From Desmodus rotundus (Eukaryota > Chordata > Mammalia > Chiroptera > Phyllostomidae): a stretch of 64,000 bases of DNA. The position numbers and the translations under genes are program-made. The notes under the pieces were generated by a model. It was not told the DNA's origin and did not search any database. It worked only from the letters and a program-made list of their open reading frames with translations. The DNA lies in the NCBI RefSeq assembly GCF_022682495.2, contig NC_071392.1, forward strand, positions 131,687,318 through 131,751,317. Reading direction: 5' to 3'. Shown here in pieces: positions 1-12,010 of the stretch. Position 1 is the stretch's first letter. Each line of letters opens with the position of its first letter.

Positions 1-1151
1 TTTCTTTTCTAATACGTGCACTGAATGCTCTAAATTTCCCTCTAAGCACAATTTTCACTGATCCTCAAAACTTTGATAAGTGGTATTTTCATTTTTATTT
101 TACTCAAAATAGTTTTTTCTTTCTCTTGAGATTATTTCTTTGATACATGTGTTATTTAGAAGTATATTGTTTGATCTCCAAATATTTAGGACCTTTCTAG
201 CTCTCTTTCTGTTATTAATTTCTGGTTTAATTCAGTTGTTATCTGAGAGCATACTTTGTATTATTTCTATTCTTTTGAATTTGTTAAGGTATATATTATG
301 GCCCAGAATGTGGTCTGTCTTGGTAAATGTCCAATATGACTTTGAGAGGAATGTGTATTCTACTATTGTTAAATGAAATAATCAATAAATGTCAAACATA
401 TCTAGTTGATTGATGATACTATTGAGTTCAACTATATCCTTACTGATTTTCTGCTTGCTAAATCTATTTCTGGAAGAGGAATATTGAAGTCTCCAACTGT
501 AATGATGGATTTATCTCTTTTTCCTTGCAATTCTATCAGTTTTTTTCACATATTTCAACACTCTGTTATTAAGGATATACACATTTTGTTATGTCTTCTT
601 GAAAATTCGAACCCTTTATTATTATGTAATGACCCTCTTTATCCCTAATAACTTTCCTTGTTCTGAAGTCTGATCTGTCTGAAATTAATGTAGTTACTTC
701 TGATTTCTATTTATTAGTGTTAGCATGGTGTATCTTTATCCATCTCTTTATTTGAGTCTTTATGTAGCTTCACATTTTACGTGTGTCTCTTGTAGACAAT
801 AAATATATCATTGAGCCTTATTTTTTTGATCCACTCTGACAATTTATGACTTTTAATTGGTGCATTGAGGCCATTGGTGTTTAAGGTGATTACTGATACA
901 GTTAAATTAATATCTACCATATTTGTTATGGTTTCTCTTCATTGCCCTTGTTTTTTGTTCCTATTTTAGTCCATTGTTTCTAACATGTGTGGTTTTATTT
1001 AGCATTTTATGTAATTCCATTTTCTCTCCTTTCTTAGCATATCAGTTATACTTGTATTGTGGTTGCTCTAGAGTTTGTGTTCACAACTTACTCAAATTCA
1101 CTTTCAAATAATGAGACACTTCTTCACAGTTAGTCAAAATACCCTATAATA
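1..1151 (-). mobile_element. Old L1 (L1M-type), antisense, ORF2 start and inter-ORF region
   Basis: Reading the minus strand, this is the endonuclease end of a decayed LINE-1 ORF2 followed by the region between ORF1 and ORF2. The stretch around 790-900 on the plus strand matches the typical antisense signature just upstream of ORF2 (a short tract about a shortened tail, 'ttggtgcattgaggccat', then 'ttaaggtgattactgatac'). Many stops and frameshifts break all frames, so the short open frames here are not genes. The element runs off the left edge of the window and resumes at 1,355 after a SINE. Confidence 0.75.
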
Positions 1152-1354
1152 GCCCTGGCTGGAGTGGCTCAGTGTATTGAGTGCCATCCTGTGAACCAAA
1201 GTGTTGCTGGTTTGATTCCCAGTCAGGACACATGCCTGGATTGCGAGCCGGGTCCCCAGGGGGTGGCATGCAAGATGCATCCACACATTGATGTTTCTCT
1301 CCCTCTCTTTTTCCCTCCCTTTCCCTTTCTCTAAAAATAAAGAAAATCTTTTTA
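1152..1354 (+). mobile_element. Ves-type SINE with 16-bp target duplication
   Basis: A tRNA-derived bat SINE. It shows a tRNA-like head (gccctggctggagtggctca), a degraded B box, the 'cacacattgatgtttctctc' body, a pyrimidine-rich stretch and an A-rich tail. It is flanked by a perfect 16-bp duplication, aaaataccctataata, at 1,136-1,151 and 1,355-1,370. It split an older antisense L1. Confidence 0.93.
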
Positions 1355-3150
1355 AAAATACCCTATAATAACAAGATAACCCAAATTCCTTCCTTTTGTC
1401 CTTGTATCATTGCTGTCAATCTTTCTCTTATGTGTAAGAATACATAAAGATATAAGCATACATAAATACATTTTTGTTATTTATTTAATTTACCTTTCCT
1501 TATTCTCTCTCCAATACTCTTCTTTATGTAGATCCAAGTTTCTGACATATGTAATTTTTTTTCTCTCTGAAAAACTTCTTTTACATTTCTTGCAGGGCAA
1601 GTCTACTTGGAACAAATTTTCTCAATTTCCATTTGTCTGAGAAAGTCTTTCTTTTACACTGTTGAAGAGTAGTGTACAGAAGTCTAGGTTGGTATTTTTC
1701 CTCTCAATACTAAATATACCACACCACTCTCTTTTTACTTGCATGATTTCTGAGGAGAAGTTAGATGTAATTCTTATGTATAGATGCAATGCTTCCTCTT
1801 TGGATTATTTCAATATTTTTCTCTATCTTTGATTTTCTAAAGTTTGAATATGATATGCCCTAGATGTAATCCTTTCTTGGAAGTTATCCTTCTTGGCATT
1901 CTCTGAGATTCCTAGATCTGTGGTTGGGTGTTGAACATTAATTTAAAGGAAATTATCAGTCATTATTGCTTCAAATTTTTCTGTTTCTTTCTATCTTTAT
2001 TTCCCCTTTTGATATTTCCACTATCATATGTTAACACTGTTTGTAGTAACCCCACAATTCTTTGATATTCAGTTATATATTTTTTCAGTCTTTTTTCTCT
2101 GCTTTTCCATTTTTAAAGTTTCTATTGACATATCCTCAAGTTCAGAAATTCTTACCTCAGTTATTATCATACTGTTTCCAATACCTTGCAGTTCTTTTTT
2201 ATTCTTTCTTAGAATATCCATCTCTGCTTCATTGTTCATCTTTTTTGTACAGTGTCTTCTCTATATATTAGAACACTCTCTGTAGTGATCTTAGTTGTTT
2301 TTGCTTCCTGGTCTGATTATTCCAACATTCCTGTCATAACTGAGTCTAAGTCTGATGCTTGCTCTCTCTTTTCAAACTGTTACTTGCTTTAAATGTGTCT
2401 TATAATTTTTTTACTTGATAATCTGACATGATGTTCAGGGCAAATGAAACTTCAGTAAATAGGCCTTTAATAATGTGGTGGTGAGGTGTAGTGAGAGGGG
2501 AAGCATTCTATAATCCCATGATTAGGTCTCAGTCTTTTACTGAGTCTATGCCTCTAGATGTGAACTCCACAGGTGCTTCTCAGTTCTTCCCTCCAAACCT
2601 CTTAGGTGAGGCAAGATGGCTAGGTTGGGCTGGAGTTATATATGTTCCTTCCTCCAGGTTGCTTAGGCTCTGGTAAATTGCTAATATTTTAGGGTGTGGT
2701 TATCAGTCATATTTTAAACTATATCTTTCCCCCCTGGGTCCTCTGGAAGCATGAGAAGACTCTTCTCCCAAAAGCCTGGTGAAAGTCTGGTGGAGCCCTG
2801 AGGGGTAAAAATCAGAAGTGTGGGATCCCACCTATAATTGGTTCCACTCCCCAAAGTTTTTAACTCTCAGACTCGTCCAACCTCCAATAATTCATCAATA
2901 ACAAGTTACATATTCTTTCACTCATACTGGTTCCCTTGAAGGTTTGTGTTCAGGGATTTCTGCTCTGATAAGTTGGAATTTCCTATATTTGCCTGTCTGT
3001 CTGTACTATGTTCAGGGCAAGAGTTTGCCTTGTAATTTCACTTCTTTTATGAGTTTAAAAAGTGTTGATGAGTTTTCAGTTATTTTTTTCATATCTTTAC
3101 TTCTGTTAAAAGATATTGGTAAAAGTTTTAGGACAGAGGGATGACTTCAA
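1355..3150 (-). mobile_element. Old L1 (L1M-type), antisense, ORF1 and 5' UTR
   Basis: Continuation of the antisense L1 that starts at 1. From about 1,640 to 2,450 the minus strand resembles the decayed ORF1 of an old L1M/HAL1-like lineage. From about 2,460 to 3,150 it resembles the 5' UTR of the same lineage (for example 'ataatcccatgattaggtctc' region at 2,508-2,530). No frame is open for a meaningful length. The 3,150-3,310 stretch beyond it shows nothing I can name. Confidence 0.65.
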
Positions 3151-3309
3151 TCTCTATCCATTGGACTGGAATCTGGAAGTCCACATCCACATCCACATGA
3201 GTTCAAGAATCAACTTCTTAATATCTGCAAAAGAGAAGCTTGTATTTTAATAAGTAGTCCTTTGCATCTGTAGAGCAATTTAAAGAATAGTGCCATCAAA
3301 ATCATGCTA

Positions 3310-3710
3310 AGTAATGTAATCAAAGAACATAGGGGGTTTTTCTGCTAATTTGTGTCTGTTTGGTTTCTTTCAATGATGGTTTGTAGGTTTCAGTGGGCTT
3401 GTTTTTTTAATTGGTATTTTTAGAGAGAGACAGAGACAAAGAGAGAAAGAGAGAAAACCTATCAGTTATTTCACTTACTTATGCATTCTTTGGTTGTTTC
3501 TTGTATGTGCCCTGATTAGAGATCAAACATGCAACCTTGGCCCATTGGGAACGTGCTCTAATCAAGTAAGCTATGTGCCAAGGGCCTCAGTGAACTTACT
3601 TTGTTAAATTTATTCCCAAGAATTTTATTCTTTTTTTACACTTTTGTAAATGAAGTGTTCTTCAGTTTTATTTTCAAGTTGTTTATTATTCCAGCACCCA
3701 CAGATGCTAA
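3310..3710 (-). mobile_element. Old L1 ORF2 fragment, antisense, split by a SINE
   Basis: The flanks (3,310-3,402 and 3,590-3,710) together resemble an antisense piece of L1 ORF2 downstream of the reverse transcriptase; 'gttaaatttattcccaagaattttattc' around 3,604-3,631 is a characteristic antisense L1 stretch. The middle is an antisense SINE. A rough cagtg repeat at both joins may be the remains of the SINE target duplication. Confidence 0.55.
3403..3587 (-). mobile_element. Older Ves-like SINE, antisense
   Basis: Reverse-complemented, this reads as a tRNA-derived SINE: a head near 3,587 with a gcttac...tgattagagcacgttcccaa style A-box region, a tgatccctaatcaggg style B-box region, then 'tgaatgcataagtaagtg' and a GA/CT-rich tail near 3,420-3,455. 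It is more diverged than the sense copies elsewhere in the window, so it belongs to an older subfamily. Confidence 0.7.
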
Positions 3711-3729
3711 ACACACTAGCAAAGTGGTA

Positions 3730-4708
3730 GTAGAGGAAACAGATTTCAACATAAAAGGCCATATATGACAAACCCACAGCCAACATCACACTCAACAAGG
3801 GAAAGATAAAGGCATTTTCCTTAAGATCAGGAGCAAGAGAGAGAGATGTATGCTTTCACCACTCTTATTCAACCTAGTACTGGTAGTTCTAGACATACCA
3901 GCCAGACAAGAAGAAGAAATAAAACACAGTCAAATTGAAAACAAGAAGTAAAACTCCCCTTATTTGTAGATGATATAATGCTGTATATAGAGAACACTAA
4001 AGATTCTACCAAAAACTAATAATAGAACTGATCAATGAATTCAGTAAAGTGGCAGGATGCAAAATAAATATCCATAAATCAGTTGCATTTTTATACACCA
4101 ATAAAGAACTATCAGAAAAGGAAACTATTAAAAATCCCATTTACAATTTCAACAAAAAATAAAATAACTAAAAATAAATTTAACTAAGGAGGAAAAAGGC
4201 TTGTACTCAGAAAACTATAAGACAAGGAAGAAAGAAATTGAAGATGATGCAAATAAATGGAAGCATATACAGTGCTCATGGAAAGGAAGAATTGATATCC
4301 TTAAAATGTCAGTACTACCCAAAGAAATCTATAGATTCAATGCAATTGCTATCAAAATACCATTAGCGTTTTTACAGAACTATAACAAATAACCAAAAAT
4401 TTATATGAAAACAAAAAGAACTCAAATAGCCACAGCAATCTTGAGAAAGAAGAACAAAGTTGGAGGGATCAGGCTACCTGATATCAAACTATACTAAAAG
4501 GTTATACAAAGCAAAATGCCATGGCACTGGCATAAAACAGTAATATTATGGATCAGTGGGACAAAACAAAAAGCCTGGAAATAAACCCATGCCTATGTGG
4601 TCAATTAATATATGACAAAGGAGGCAAGAATATACAATGGGGTAAGACAGTCTATTCAATAAATGGTATTGGGAAAATTGGACAGATACATGCAAAAAAA
4701 TAAAACTA
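3730..4708 (+). mobile_element. Old L1 ORF2 fragment (reverse transcriptase), sense
   Basis: Sense-strand remnant of L1 ORF2. The plus strand encodes pieces of the reverse transcriptase, including an F-V-D-D version of the catalytic FADD box (codons near 3,961-3,975), followed by the typical 'lysine-rich, ENYKTRKKEIEDD' region at 4,201-4,392. Stops and frameshifts are frequent. The same element continues at 4,908-4,975 and 6,045-6,807, so it was split first by a Ves SINE and by a young L1. Confidence 0.8.
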
Positions 4709-4907
4709 GCCCTGGCTGGTGTGGCTCAGTGGATTGTGCATTGGCCTGCAAACCAAAGGATCGCTGATTGAATTCCCAGTAAGGGCACATGCCTGGGTTG
4801 ACAGCCATGTCTCCAATTGGGGGTGCATGAGAGGAAACCACACATTGATGTTTCTCACCCTCTCTTTCTCCCTCCCTTCCCCCTCTCTCAAAATAAATAA
4901 ATAAGAT
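4709..4907 (+). mobile_element. Ves-type SINE inside old L1
   Basis: Clear Ves SINE: head gccctggctggtgtggctca, B-box region near 4,760-4,780, 'cacacattgatgtttctcac' body, CT-rich stretch and an (aaat) tail. Flanking sequences aaaaaaataaaacta (left) and aaaaaattaaagta (right) look like an imperfect target duplication. Confidence 0.9.
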
Positions 4908-4975
4908 CTTTAAAAAATTAAAGTAGACCTTCTTATTACACCATGTGTGAGAATAAACTTGAAATGCATTAAATA

Positions 4976-6044
4976 ATGTTCTCCAGTTCCATCCATGCTA
5001 TTGCAAAGGGTATAAGCTCCTTCTTTCTCTCTGCTGCATAGAATTCCATTGCGTAAATGTACCATAGTTTTTGGATCCACTCATTTGCTGAGGGGCACTT
5101 AGGTTGCTTCCAGTACTGGGATATTGTAAATTGTGCTGCTATGAACATTGGGGTGCATAGGTTGTTTTGCATTGGTGTTTCAGTGTTCTTAGGGTATAAT
5201 CCCAGTAGCGGAATTGCTGGGTCAAAGGGCAGTTCCATTTTTAGTTTTCTGAGGAAATTCCATATTGTTTTCCACAGTGGTCTCACCAGTCTGCATTCCC
5301 ACCAACACTGCACTAGGGTTCCCTTTTCTCTGCATCCTCTCCAACATTTGTTTGTTGATTTGTTTATGTTGGCCACTCTGACTGGTGTGAGATGGTACCT
5401 CATTGTGGTTTTAATTTGCATCTCTCTGATGGCTAGTGATGCTGAGCATCTTTTCATATATCTCTGGGCCCTCTGTATGTCTTCCTTGGAAAAGTGTCTG
5501 ATCAAGTCCTTTGCCCATTTTTTAATTGGGTTGTTTGTCTTCCTGGAGTGGAGTCGTGTGAATTCTTTATATATTTTGGAGATCAGGCCCTTGTCTGAGG
5601 TATCATTGGCAAATACGTTTCCCCATATTGTTGGTTCTCTTTTCATTTTAATGCCATTTTCTTTCGCCATGCAGAAGCTTTTTATTTTGATGAGTGAAAT
5701 AAGCCAGGTGGTGAGGGACAAATACCATATGATCTCACCTTTAACTGGAACATAATCAACAAAAGAAAAAAGCAAACAAAATATAACCAGAGACATTGAA
5801 ATTAAGAACAATCTAACAATAGCCAGAGGGGAGTAGGGAGGAGAAAGTGGGGAGAGGGGTCTACAGGAACTACTGTAAAGGACACAAGGACAAAATCAAT
5901 GGGGAGGGTAGAGGTGGGGGAGGGAGGTGGGTTTGGCTGGGGTGGGGTGGAGGGATGGGGAGAAAATGCAGACAATTGTAACTGAATAACAATAAAAAAT
6001 TAAAAAATAAAATAAAAATACAAAATAGAACTACAAAAAAAAAG
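4976..6044 (+). mobile_element. Young 5'-truncated L1 with twin-priming inversion
   Basis: A recent L1 insertion with a perfect 15-bp target duplication, gaaatgcattaaata, at 4,961-4,975 and 6,045-6,059. The 3' part (about 5,693-6,044) is in sense orientation: the end of the L1, a G-rich 3' UTR and an A-rich tail. The 5' part (4,976 to about 5,691) is inverted; its minus strand encodes the C-terminal part of ORF2 in one long open frame (within 4,969-5,811). The two parts meet at about 5,691-5,693 and are almost contiguous in the parent element. This is the classical outcome of twin priming during target-primed reverse transcription. It is truncated and cannot move on its own. Confidence 0.92.
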
Positions 6045-6807
6045 GAAATGCATTAAATACTTAAATGTAAGTCTCAAAACCACATAGACAGTAAAGTCTC
6101 TGATATTTCTCTTAACACTATTTTTTTTCTGATATATGTCCATTAGCAAGGGAAAGAAAAGAACAATTAAATAAATGGGACTACATCAAACTAAAAAGAT
6201 TTTGCACAGCAAATGAAACCATCAACAAAAGAAAAAGACATCCTGCTGAACGGGAGAATATATTTACCACTGATATATCCAATAAGGGTTTAATATCCAA
6301 AATTTATTTTAAAAAGCCATAATACTCAACAACAACAACAAGCCAAACAATCCAATTAAGAAAAATGGGCAAAAGACCTGAATAGATACTTCTCCAAAGA
6401 AAACATACATATGACCAATGGACATATGAAAAGATGCTCAGTCTCACTAATCACCAGAGGAATGCAAAATAAAAACTGCAGTGAGATATCACCTCACATC
6501 TGTCAGAATGGCTATCATCAATAAATCAACAAACAAATGTTGGTAAGGATGTGAAGAAAAGGGAGCCTTCAGGCACTGTTGGTAAGAATGAAAATTGGTG
6601 GAGCTATTATGCAAAACATTATGGAGGTTCTTCAAAAAAATTAAAATGGAACTGTCTTATGACTCAGCAACTCTTTTTCTGGGTATATATCTGGAGAAAC
6701 CCAAAACACTAATTTGAAAGAATATACACACCCCTAGGTTAATGTTAGGGTTATTTACAATAGTCAAGATATGGCTATTGTAACCCAAGAACCCATCAAC
6801 AAAATCT
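6045..6807 (+). mobile_element. Old L1 ORF2 3' part, sense (continuation)
   Basis: Continuation of the sense L1 interrupted at 4,975. The plus strand shows the decayed C-terminal ORF2 region ('cacagcaaatgaaaccatcaac' near 6,207, 'cctgaatagatacttctcc' near 6,379, 'aatgttggtaaggatgtga' near 6,535). It stops at about 6,807 where HAL1 copy A begins; I do not see it resume on the other side. Confidence 0.8.
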
Positions 6808-8740
6808 GTGGGAGTTCCAGCCAAGATGGAGGCATAGGCAGAAACACTTTGCTTCCTTGCACAAGCAAATAAAATAGGATGACAACCAATTTAAAAACAA
6901 AGAACAATCAGAACTGCCAGAAAAACATTTGCATGGAAGTCCAACAACCAAGGAGTTAAAGAAATATTCACCCAGACCATAGGTGGGGGTGGAGAGGACA
7001 CACAGCAAGGTGGCAGCGGGAGGACCAGGTGGGCAATCCCACACTCACACGCAGACAAGCTGGGGAGAACAATGGGGGAGTGACATAAACCTTGAAACCC
7101 AAGGTGTCAGGGTGGGAAACTAAAGACCCAAGACCCCAGGCTATAAAAAAATCTGTAGGGGTTGTGGTGGTGGGAGAAACCCCCATCCTCACAGACGTGT
7201 TCACTGGAGAGACCCACAGGGTCCTAAAATGTACACAAACCCACCTACCTCTGAATCAGCACCTGAAAGGCTGCAATATGTTAGTGGCAAACAAGGGAAG
7301 TGACAGAAAGTGAGACCAGAGTGGAGAAAGTGGCATTGTTCCCTCTCTGACTGCCCATGCCAGAGACTGCACCACATCACAGCAAAGAGGGTTGCCCTGC
7401 CCTGGCGAATATCTAAAGCTCCACCCCTTACCACATAACAGGTGCACCCAGACAAAGAAATATGGCCCAAATGAATTAACATAGTAAAACTCCAGAAAAA
7501 GAACAAAGCAATGAGGAGACAGCAAACCTATCAGATGCACCATTCAAAACACTGGTAATCAGGATGCTCACAGAAATGGTTGAGTATGGTCAGAAAATGG
7601 AGGAAAAAGTGAAGGCTATGAAAAGTGAAATAAAGGAAAATGTACAGGGAACCATCAGTGGAGGGAAGGAAACCGGGATTCAAATCAACGGTTTGAAGCC
7701 GAAGGAAGAAGTAAACATTCAAACAGAAAAGAAGGAAGAAACAGGAATTTTAAAAAATGAGGAGAGGCTTAGGAACTTCCTGGACAACTTTAAAAGTTCC
7801 AACATCCAAACCATAGGGGTGCCAGAAGGAGAAGAGGAAGAACAAGAAATTGCTAACTTATTTGAACAAATAATGAAGGAAAACTTCCCTAATCTGGCAA
7901 AGGATATAGACTTCCAGGAAGTCCTGGCTTATTTCACTCATCAGGAAGCTCAAGAAGTCCCAAAGAAGTTGGACCCAAGGAAGCACACACCAAGGCACAT
8001 CATAATTCCATTACCCAAGATTCAAGATAAGGACAGAATGTGAAAAGCAGCAAGAGAAAAGGAGAGAGTTACCTGTAAAGCAGTGCCCATAAGACTAACA
8101 GCTGGTTTCTCAAAAGAAACCTTAAAAGCAGGAAGGGGCTGGAAAGAAGTATTCTGAAGTCAGAAAAGGCAAGGACCTCCATCCAAGATTACTGTATTCA
8201 GCAAAGCTATAATTTAGAATGGAAAGGCAGATAGAGTGCTTCCCAGATAAGGTCAAGTTAAAGGAGTTCATCATCACCAAGCCCTTATTATAGGATGTTA
8301 AAGGGACTTATCTAAGAAATAGAAGAAGATAAAAAATACAAACAGTAAAATGACAACAAACTCACAATGATCAACAATCAAACCTAAAACAACAAAAACA
8401 AAAACAAACTAAGCAAACAACTAGAACAGGAACAGAATCACAGAAATGGAGATTACATGGAGGGTTATTATCAGGGATGGGGAATGAGGAGAATGGGATT
8501 GGGGAAAAGGTACAGGGGAGACAAAGCATAAATGGTAGGTACAAAATAGATGGGGAGGTTAAGAATAATATAGGAAGTGGAGAAGCCAAAGAACTTATGA
8601 CATGAGTCCTTAGTTCAAGGACATGAACTAAGATGGGGGAATGATGGTGGGAAGGGGGTACAGGGTCGAGGGGAATAAAGGGGAGAAAGAAACGGGACAA
8701 CTGTATAGCATAATCAGTAAAATATATTAAAAAATAAAAA
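6808..8740 (+). mobile_element. HAL1 (half-L1) copy A, sense, decayed
   Basis: A near full-length ORF1-only LINE relative. It starts with a G-rich 5' end containing CCAAGATGG at 6,820-6,828, has a 5' UTR to about 7,460, an ORF1 region (7,461 to about 8,300), a short 3' UTR and an A-rich tail at 8,725-8,740. There is no ORF2. The same structure and sequence recur, reverse-complemented, at 12,115-14,029 and 55,277-57,259. This copy is clearly the most diverged of the three, with a frameshift just after the start region and a stop at 8,041. I could not find a convincing target duplication. Confidence 0.85.
7564..8043 (+). pseudogene. HAL1 ORF1 remnant (copy A)
   Basis: The longest open part of the copy A ORF1 (159 codons). 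It covers the coiled-coil region and the RNA-binding (RRM-like) region, with the family signature IGVPEGEEEE near the middle and PRHIIIPLPK near the end. Compared with the intact copy at 55,684-56,523 it lacks the true start (an ATGGCCCAAATGA-like start at about 7,461 runs quickly into a stop) and it has a small in-frame insertion after FQEV; the C-terminal domain continues downstream in broken frames. It is a decayed nucleic-acid chaperone gene of a retroposon. Confidence 0.8.
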
Positions 8741-9086
8741 GTCTTTTGTCTTTAGTAACAATTTTTGTCTTAAAGTCTACTTTCCTTTATGTTAGTATAG
8801 CCACTCAGCCCTTTTGGTTACTGTTTGCATGATATATTATCCCTATCTTTTTAATATCAACCTATGTGTGTTTCCTGTAGACAGCATATACTTAAATCAT
8901 GCTTTGTTTTCCCCATTCTTTTCTCTACCTTTGAATGTTAGTGTTTAATCCATTTCCATTTAGTATGATTTTTGATAAGGTAGAAATTACAATTATACCT
9001 ACCATTTTTCTCATTTTTTTCTATATGTCTTACATTGTTTTATTTCTCTAGTTTTCATTATCGGCGTATTTTGTGTTAAATGTATA
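8741..9086 (-). mobile_element. Old L1M, antisense, segment 1
   Basis: Antisense old L1: the 'taaagtctactttcctttatgttagtatagcc' region (8,773-8,804) and 'tttcctgtagacagcatata' near 8,870 are the antisense ORF2 5' end of an L1M element. The same element appears to continue at 9,662-9,885 and 10,317-12,010, interrupted by younger insertions. Confidence 0.65.
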
Positions 9087-9425
9087 TTTTCTTTTTTTTA
9101 AATTTGTATTGTTATTCAAGTACAGTTGTCTGCATTTTTTCCCCATCCCTCCACCCCACCCCACCCCACCCCACCCAGCCCAACCAACATCCCTCCCCTG
9201 CCTCCACCCTCCCCCTTGATTTTGTCCATGTGTCCTTTATAGTAGCTCTGGTAAACCCCTCTCCCCACTGTCCCCTCCCCACTCCCCCCTGGCTATTGTT
9301 AGATTATTCTTAACTTCAATGTCTCTGGTTATATTTTGTTTGCTTTTTTCTTTTATTGATTATGTTCCAGTTAAAAGTGAGATCATACGGTATTTGTCCT
9401 TCACTGCCTGGCTTATTTCACTTTT
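9087..9425 (-). mobile_element. Young L1 3' end, antisense, 5'-truncated
   Basis: Antisense copy of the same young L1 family as 4,976-6,044 and 30,373-37,463: a C-rich tract (the G-rich 3' UTR in reverse, about 9,140-9,300) followed by the region just downstream of ORF2. It ends at about 9,425. The A/T-rich flanks (9,073-9,090 and 9,425-9,441) are similar and may be a target duplication with a few mismatches. Confidence 0.8.
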
Positions 9426-9440
9426 TAAAAGTTATTTTCT

Positions 9441-9642
9441 GCCCTGGCTGTTGTGGCTCAGTGCATTGAGCGTGGGCCTGTGAACCAAAGGGTTGCCAGT
9501 TGGATTCTCAGTCAGGGCATATGCCTGGGTTGCGGGCTAGATCCCCAGTTGGGGGCATGTGAAAGGCAACCACACATTAATGCTTCTCTCCCTCTCTATC
9601 TCCCTCCCTTACACTCTGTCTACAAATAAATAAATAAAATCT
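9441..9642 (+). mobile_element. Ves-type SINE with ~19-bp target duplication
   Basis: Ves SINE, head gccctggctgttgtggctca, 'cacacattaatgcttctctc' body and (aaat)n tail. The flanks tttttaaaagttattttct at 9,422-9,440 and 9,643-9,661 are identical, a clear target duplication. It landed at the edge of the preceding L1 fragment. Confidence 0.93.
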
Positions 9643-9661
9643 TTTTTAAAAGTTATTTTCT

Positions 9662-9885
9662 TAGTTATTTTTTTGAGAACCATAATTGACATCTTAACAA
9701 TGTGTCAGATTAATACCACATTAAGTTCATTTGTATAAAAAGTTTTGTTAAATAAATATAACTCTACTCACTCCCCTTCTTAATGCTGCTTCTGTCATCC
9801 TAATTACTTCTTTAATGTAATTTTTAATCTTTAATACAGATTTATTATTATAGCTTTATGCAGCTGTCTTTTTAATTTTTTCATT
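9662..9885 (-). mobile_element. Old L1M, antisense, segment 2 (tentative)
   Basis: AT-rich sequence that fits the inter-ORF part of the antisense L1M lying on both sides (for example 'gtataaaaagttttgttaaa' near 9,734). The assignment rests mostly on position between segments 1 and 3. Confidence 0.4.
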
Positions 9886-10316
9886 ATTTTCTTTCTTTTT
9901 TTCTTGTTGTTCAAGTACAGTTGTCTCCATTTCCCCACCACCACCTTCCATGCCCCATCCACCCCCACCTCCCACCCTCAATCCTACCACCCTCTGGCTC
10001 TGTCTGGTGTCCGTTTTACGTACTTCTTGATGAACCTTACCCCTCTTTCCTCTGTCATCCCCCTCCATGCTCCCCTCTGGTTACTGTCAGTTTGTTCTTT
10101 ATTTCAATGTCTCTGGTTATATTTTGCTTGTTTGTTTTGTTGATTAGGTTCCACTTATAGATGAGATCATACAGTATTTGTCTTTCACAACCTGGTTCAT
10201 TCCCAAAGGGTAGGAGCTCCTTTTTTCTTTATGCTGCATAGTACTCCATTGTGTAAATGTATAATGTATCATAGTTTTTTGATCTACTCATTTACTGATG
10301 GGCTCTTAGGTTGCAG
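9886..10316 (-). mobile_element. Older L1 3' end, antisense, with internal deletion
   Basis: A diverged relative of the young L1 3' end: C-rich reverse of the 3' UTR (9,920-10,080), then the post-ORF2 and ORF2 C-terminal region to about 10,316. Compared with the copy at 30,600-30,860, a block is missing at about 10,200, where 'cctggttcat' joins directly to 'tcccaaagggtaggagctcc'. Confidence 0.7.
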
Positions 10317-12010
10317 TATCTTTTAAAGTTAGTATTTTAAAAGTACAAAAGAAACCCCCCCATTTATAGTATCTTTTATATAACCTATGAAGTTTCTTGT
10401 GATTCCTATTTCTTCAAGTGAATCTTAATTACTTTCTAGTGTCCTTTTGTTTCAGCTGGAGTACTCTCATCAGTATTTCCTGTAGATCAAGTCTGCTAGT
10501 AAATAATTCTTAAAAAATCTGGAAATATCTTCAAATTTTTATATCTTTCAAGGATAGTTTTGCTGGTATAGAATTCTTGGTCAACAATACTTTTCTTTTA
10601 ATATTTTGTGTATGTCATCCCACTGCCCGCTGACGTTCATAGTTTAGGATGAGAAATCTGCTGTTGATCTTATTAAGGATCCCTTAGGTATAATGTCTCT
10701 CTTTTCTTATAGTTTTCAATATTGTTTTGTCTTTCAACACTTTCATTATAATGGAACTAGATGTGGATCTTTTTGTGTTTATAGTACTTGGAATTTGTTG
10801 AATTTTCTGGACCTGTAGAATAATATTTTCATCAAATTTAGGAAAATCTCAGCCTTCATTTCTTTAAATATTCTATTTTTTTCACTATTCTCCATCTGGA
10901 ATTCCTGTTATACATATGTTGGTACACTTGATGATTTGCCACAGGTCTATGAGGCTCAACTCATTTTACTTCATTCTCTTGTCTTTGTCAGATTAGATAC
11001 TCTGAATCTTTAAGCTTGATAATTATTTCTTCTGCCTCTTCAATAATTTGTTCAGAGCCTCTAGTGAATTTTTTATTCCAATAATTGTACTTATCTTTCT
11101 TATATTTTCTTTGGATTTTTAGACTTTTTTTTTAGTTCTTAGGGCACATTTAATATAGTTGGTTTAAAGTCTTTGTCTAGTATGTCTAATGGCTGGGCTT
11201 CCTCAGGGACAGTTTCTACTGACTGCTATTTTTTCTGTTATAAACTATATTTTCTTTTTTTTGTTTGCATGACTCATAATTTTTTTGTTGAAAACCAGTA
11301 AAAATAGTGTGATAACTATAAAAATAAGATTATTCTCTCTAGGGTTTGTTGTGGTTCTGTTTGCTTGTTTTCAGCGACTTTTCTAAACTAATTCTGCAAA
11401 ATTAACATTCTTTGTCATTTGTGGCCACTGAACTATTTCCTTGGTTAGTATACTGGTCAACTATAGGTTTGTAGAGATTTCCTTATATGCCTGGAATCAA
11501 CAAGTCTTCTATTCTTTGCCAAGGGGCTCAGTGTGTGTGTGTATTGAGGCATGACTTCAAAATTCAGCCAGGCAGTTTACAGATCTATTATTCTTCTCTT
11601 TTTACCTGTGCAGAGCCTCCAGTCTGTCAGAAGTGAGGACTTACAGGGCCTTTTAGATTTTTCCTTTGTATGGACATGCACAGGACCCTATATATGTGCG
11701 TAGCTTTCTAGATTTCCAGGTATTAGGAGTTTTCAAAGCCCCCTATAGACATCTCATTATCCACTTTTAATGATTAAGCCTTTTTATTACTCTGTCCCAT
11801 CTATTATTCAAAGCTTCAAAAAGCCATAATGTTAAATAATTTTCACTGATCATTTTCAACAAATTTCTATAGGCAAAAAGTTATTTCTATCCAGTGTACT
11901 ATAAGTCAAGTTACATAAAAAGAGGTCTTTCAGAGAACTATCAGGCATACATATCAAATTAAGACATTCTGCTCCTTCCAGTGGTGGCTTAGGCCACTTG
12001 TTTTCACCGT
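10317..12010 (-). mobile_element. Old L1M, antisense, ORF1 and 5' region (segment 3)
   Basis: Decayed antisense L1M sequence from the inter-ORF region through ORF1 into the 5' UTR. Landmarks are 'cagtatttcctgtagatcaagtctgct' (10,472-10,498), 'gaaatctgctgttgatctta' near 10,651, and 'ttcatttctttaaatattct' near 10,856. No coding potential is left. The 5' UTR part past about 11,300 is a weaker match. Confidence 0.6.

Noticed and set aside
5057..5755. 232-codon plus-strand open frame
   Set aside because: It is the reverse of the inverted L1 ORF2 segment; the minus strand carries the real remnant.
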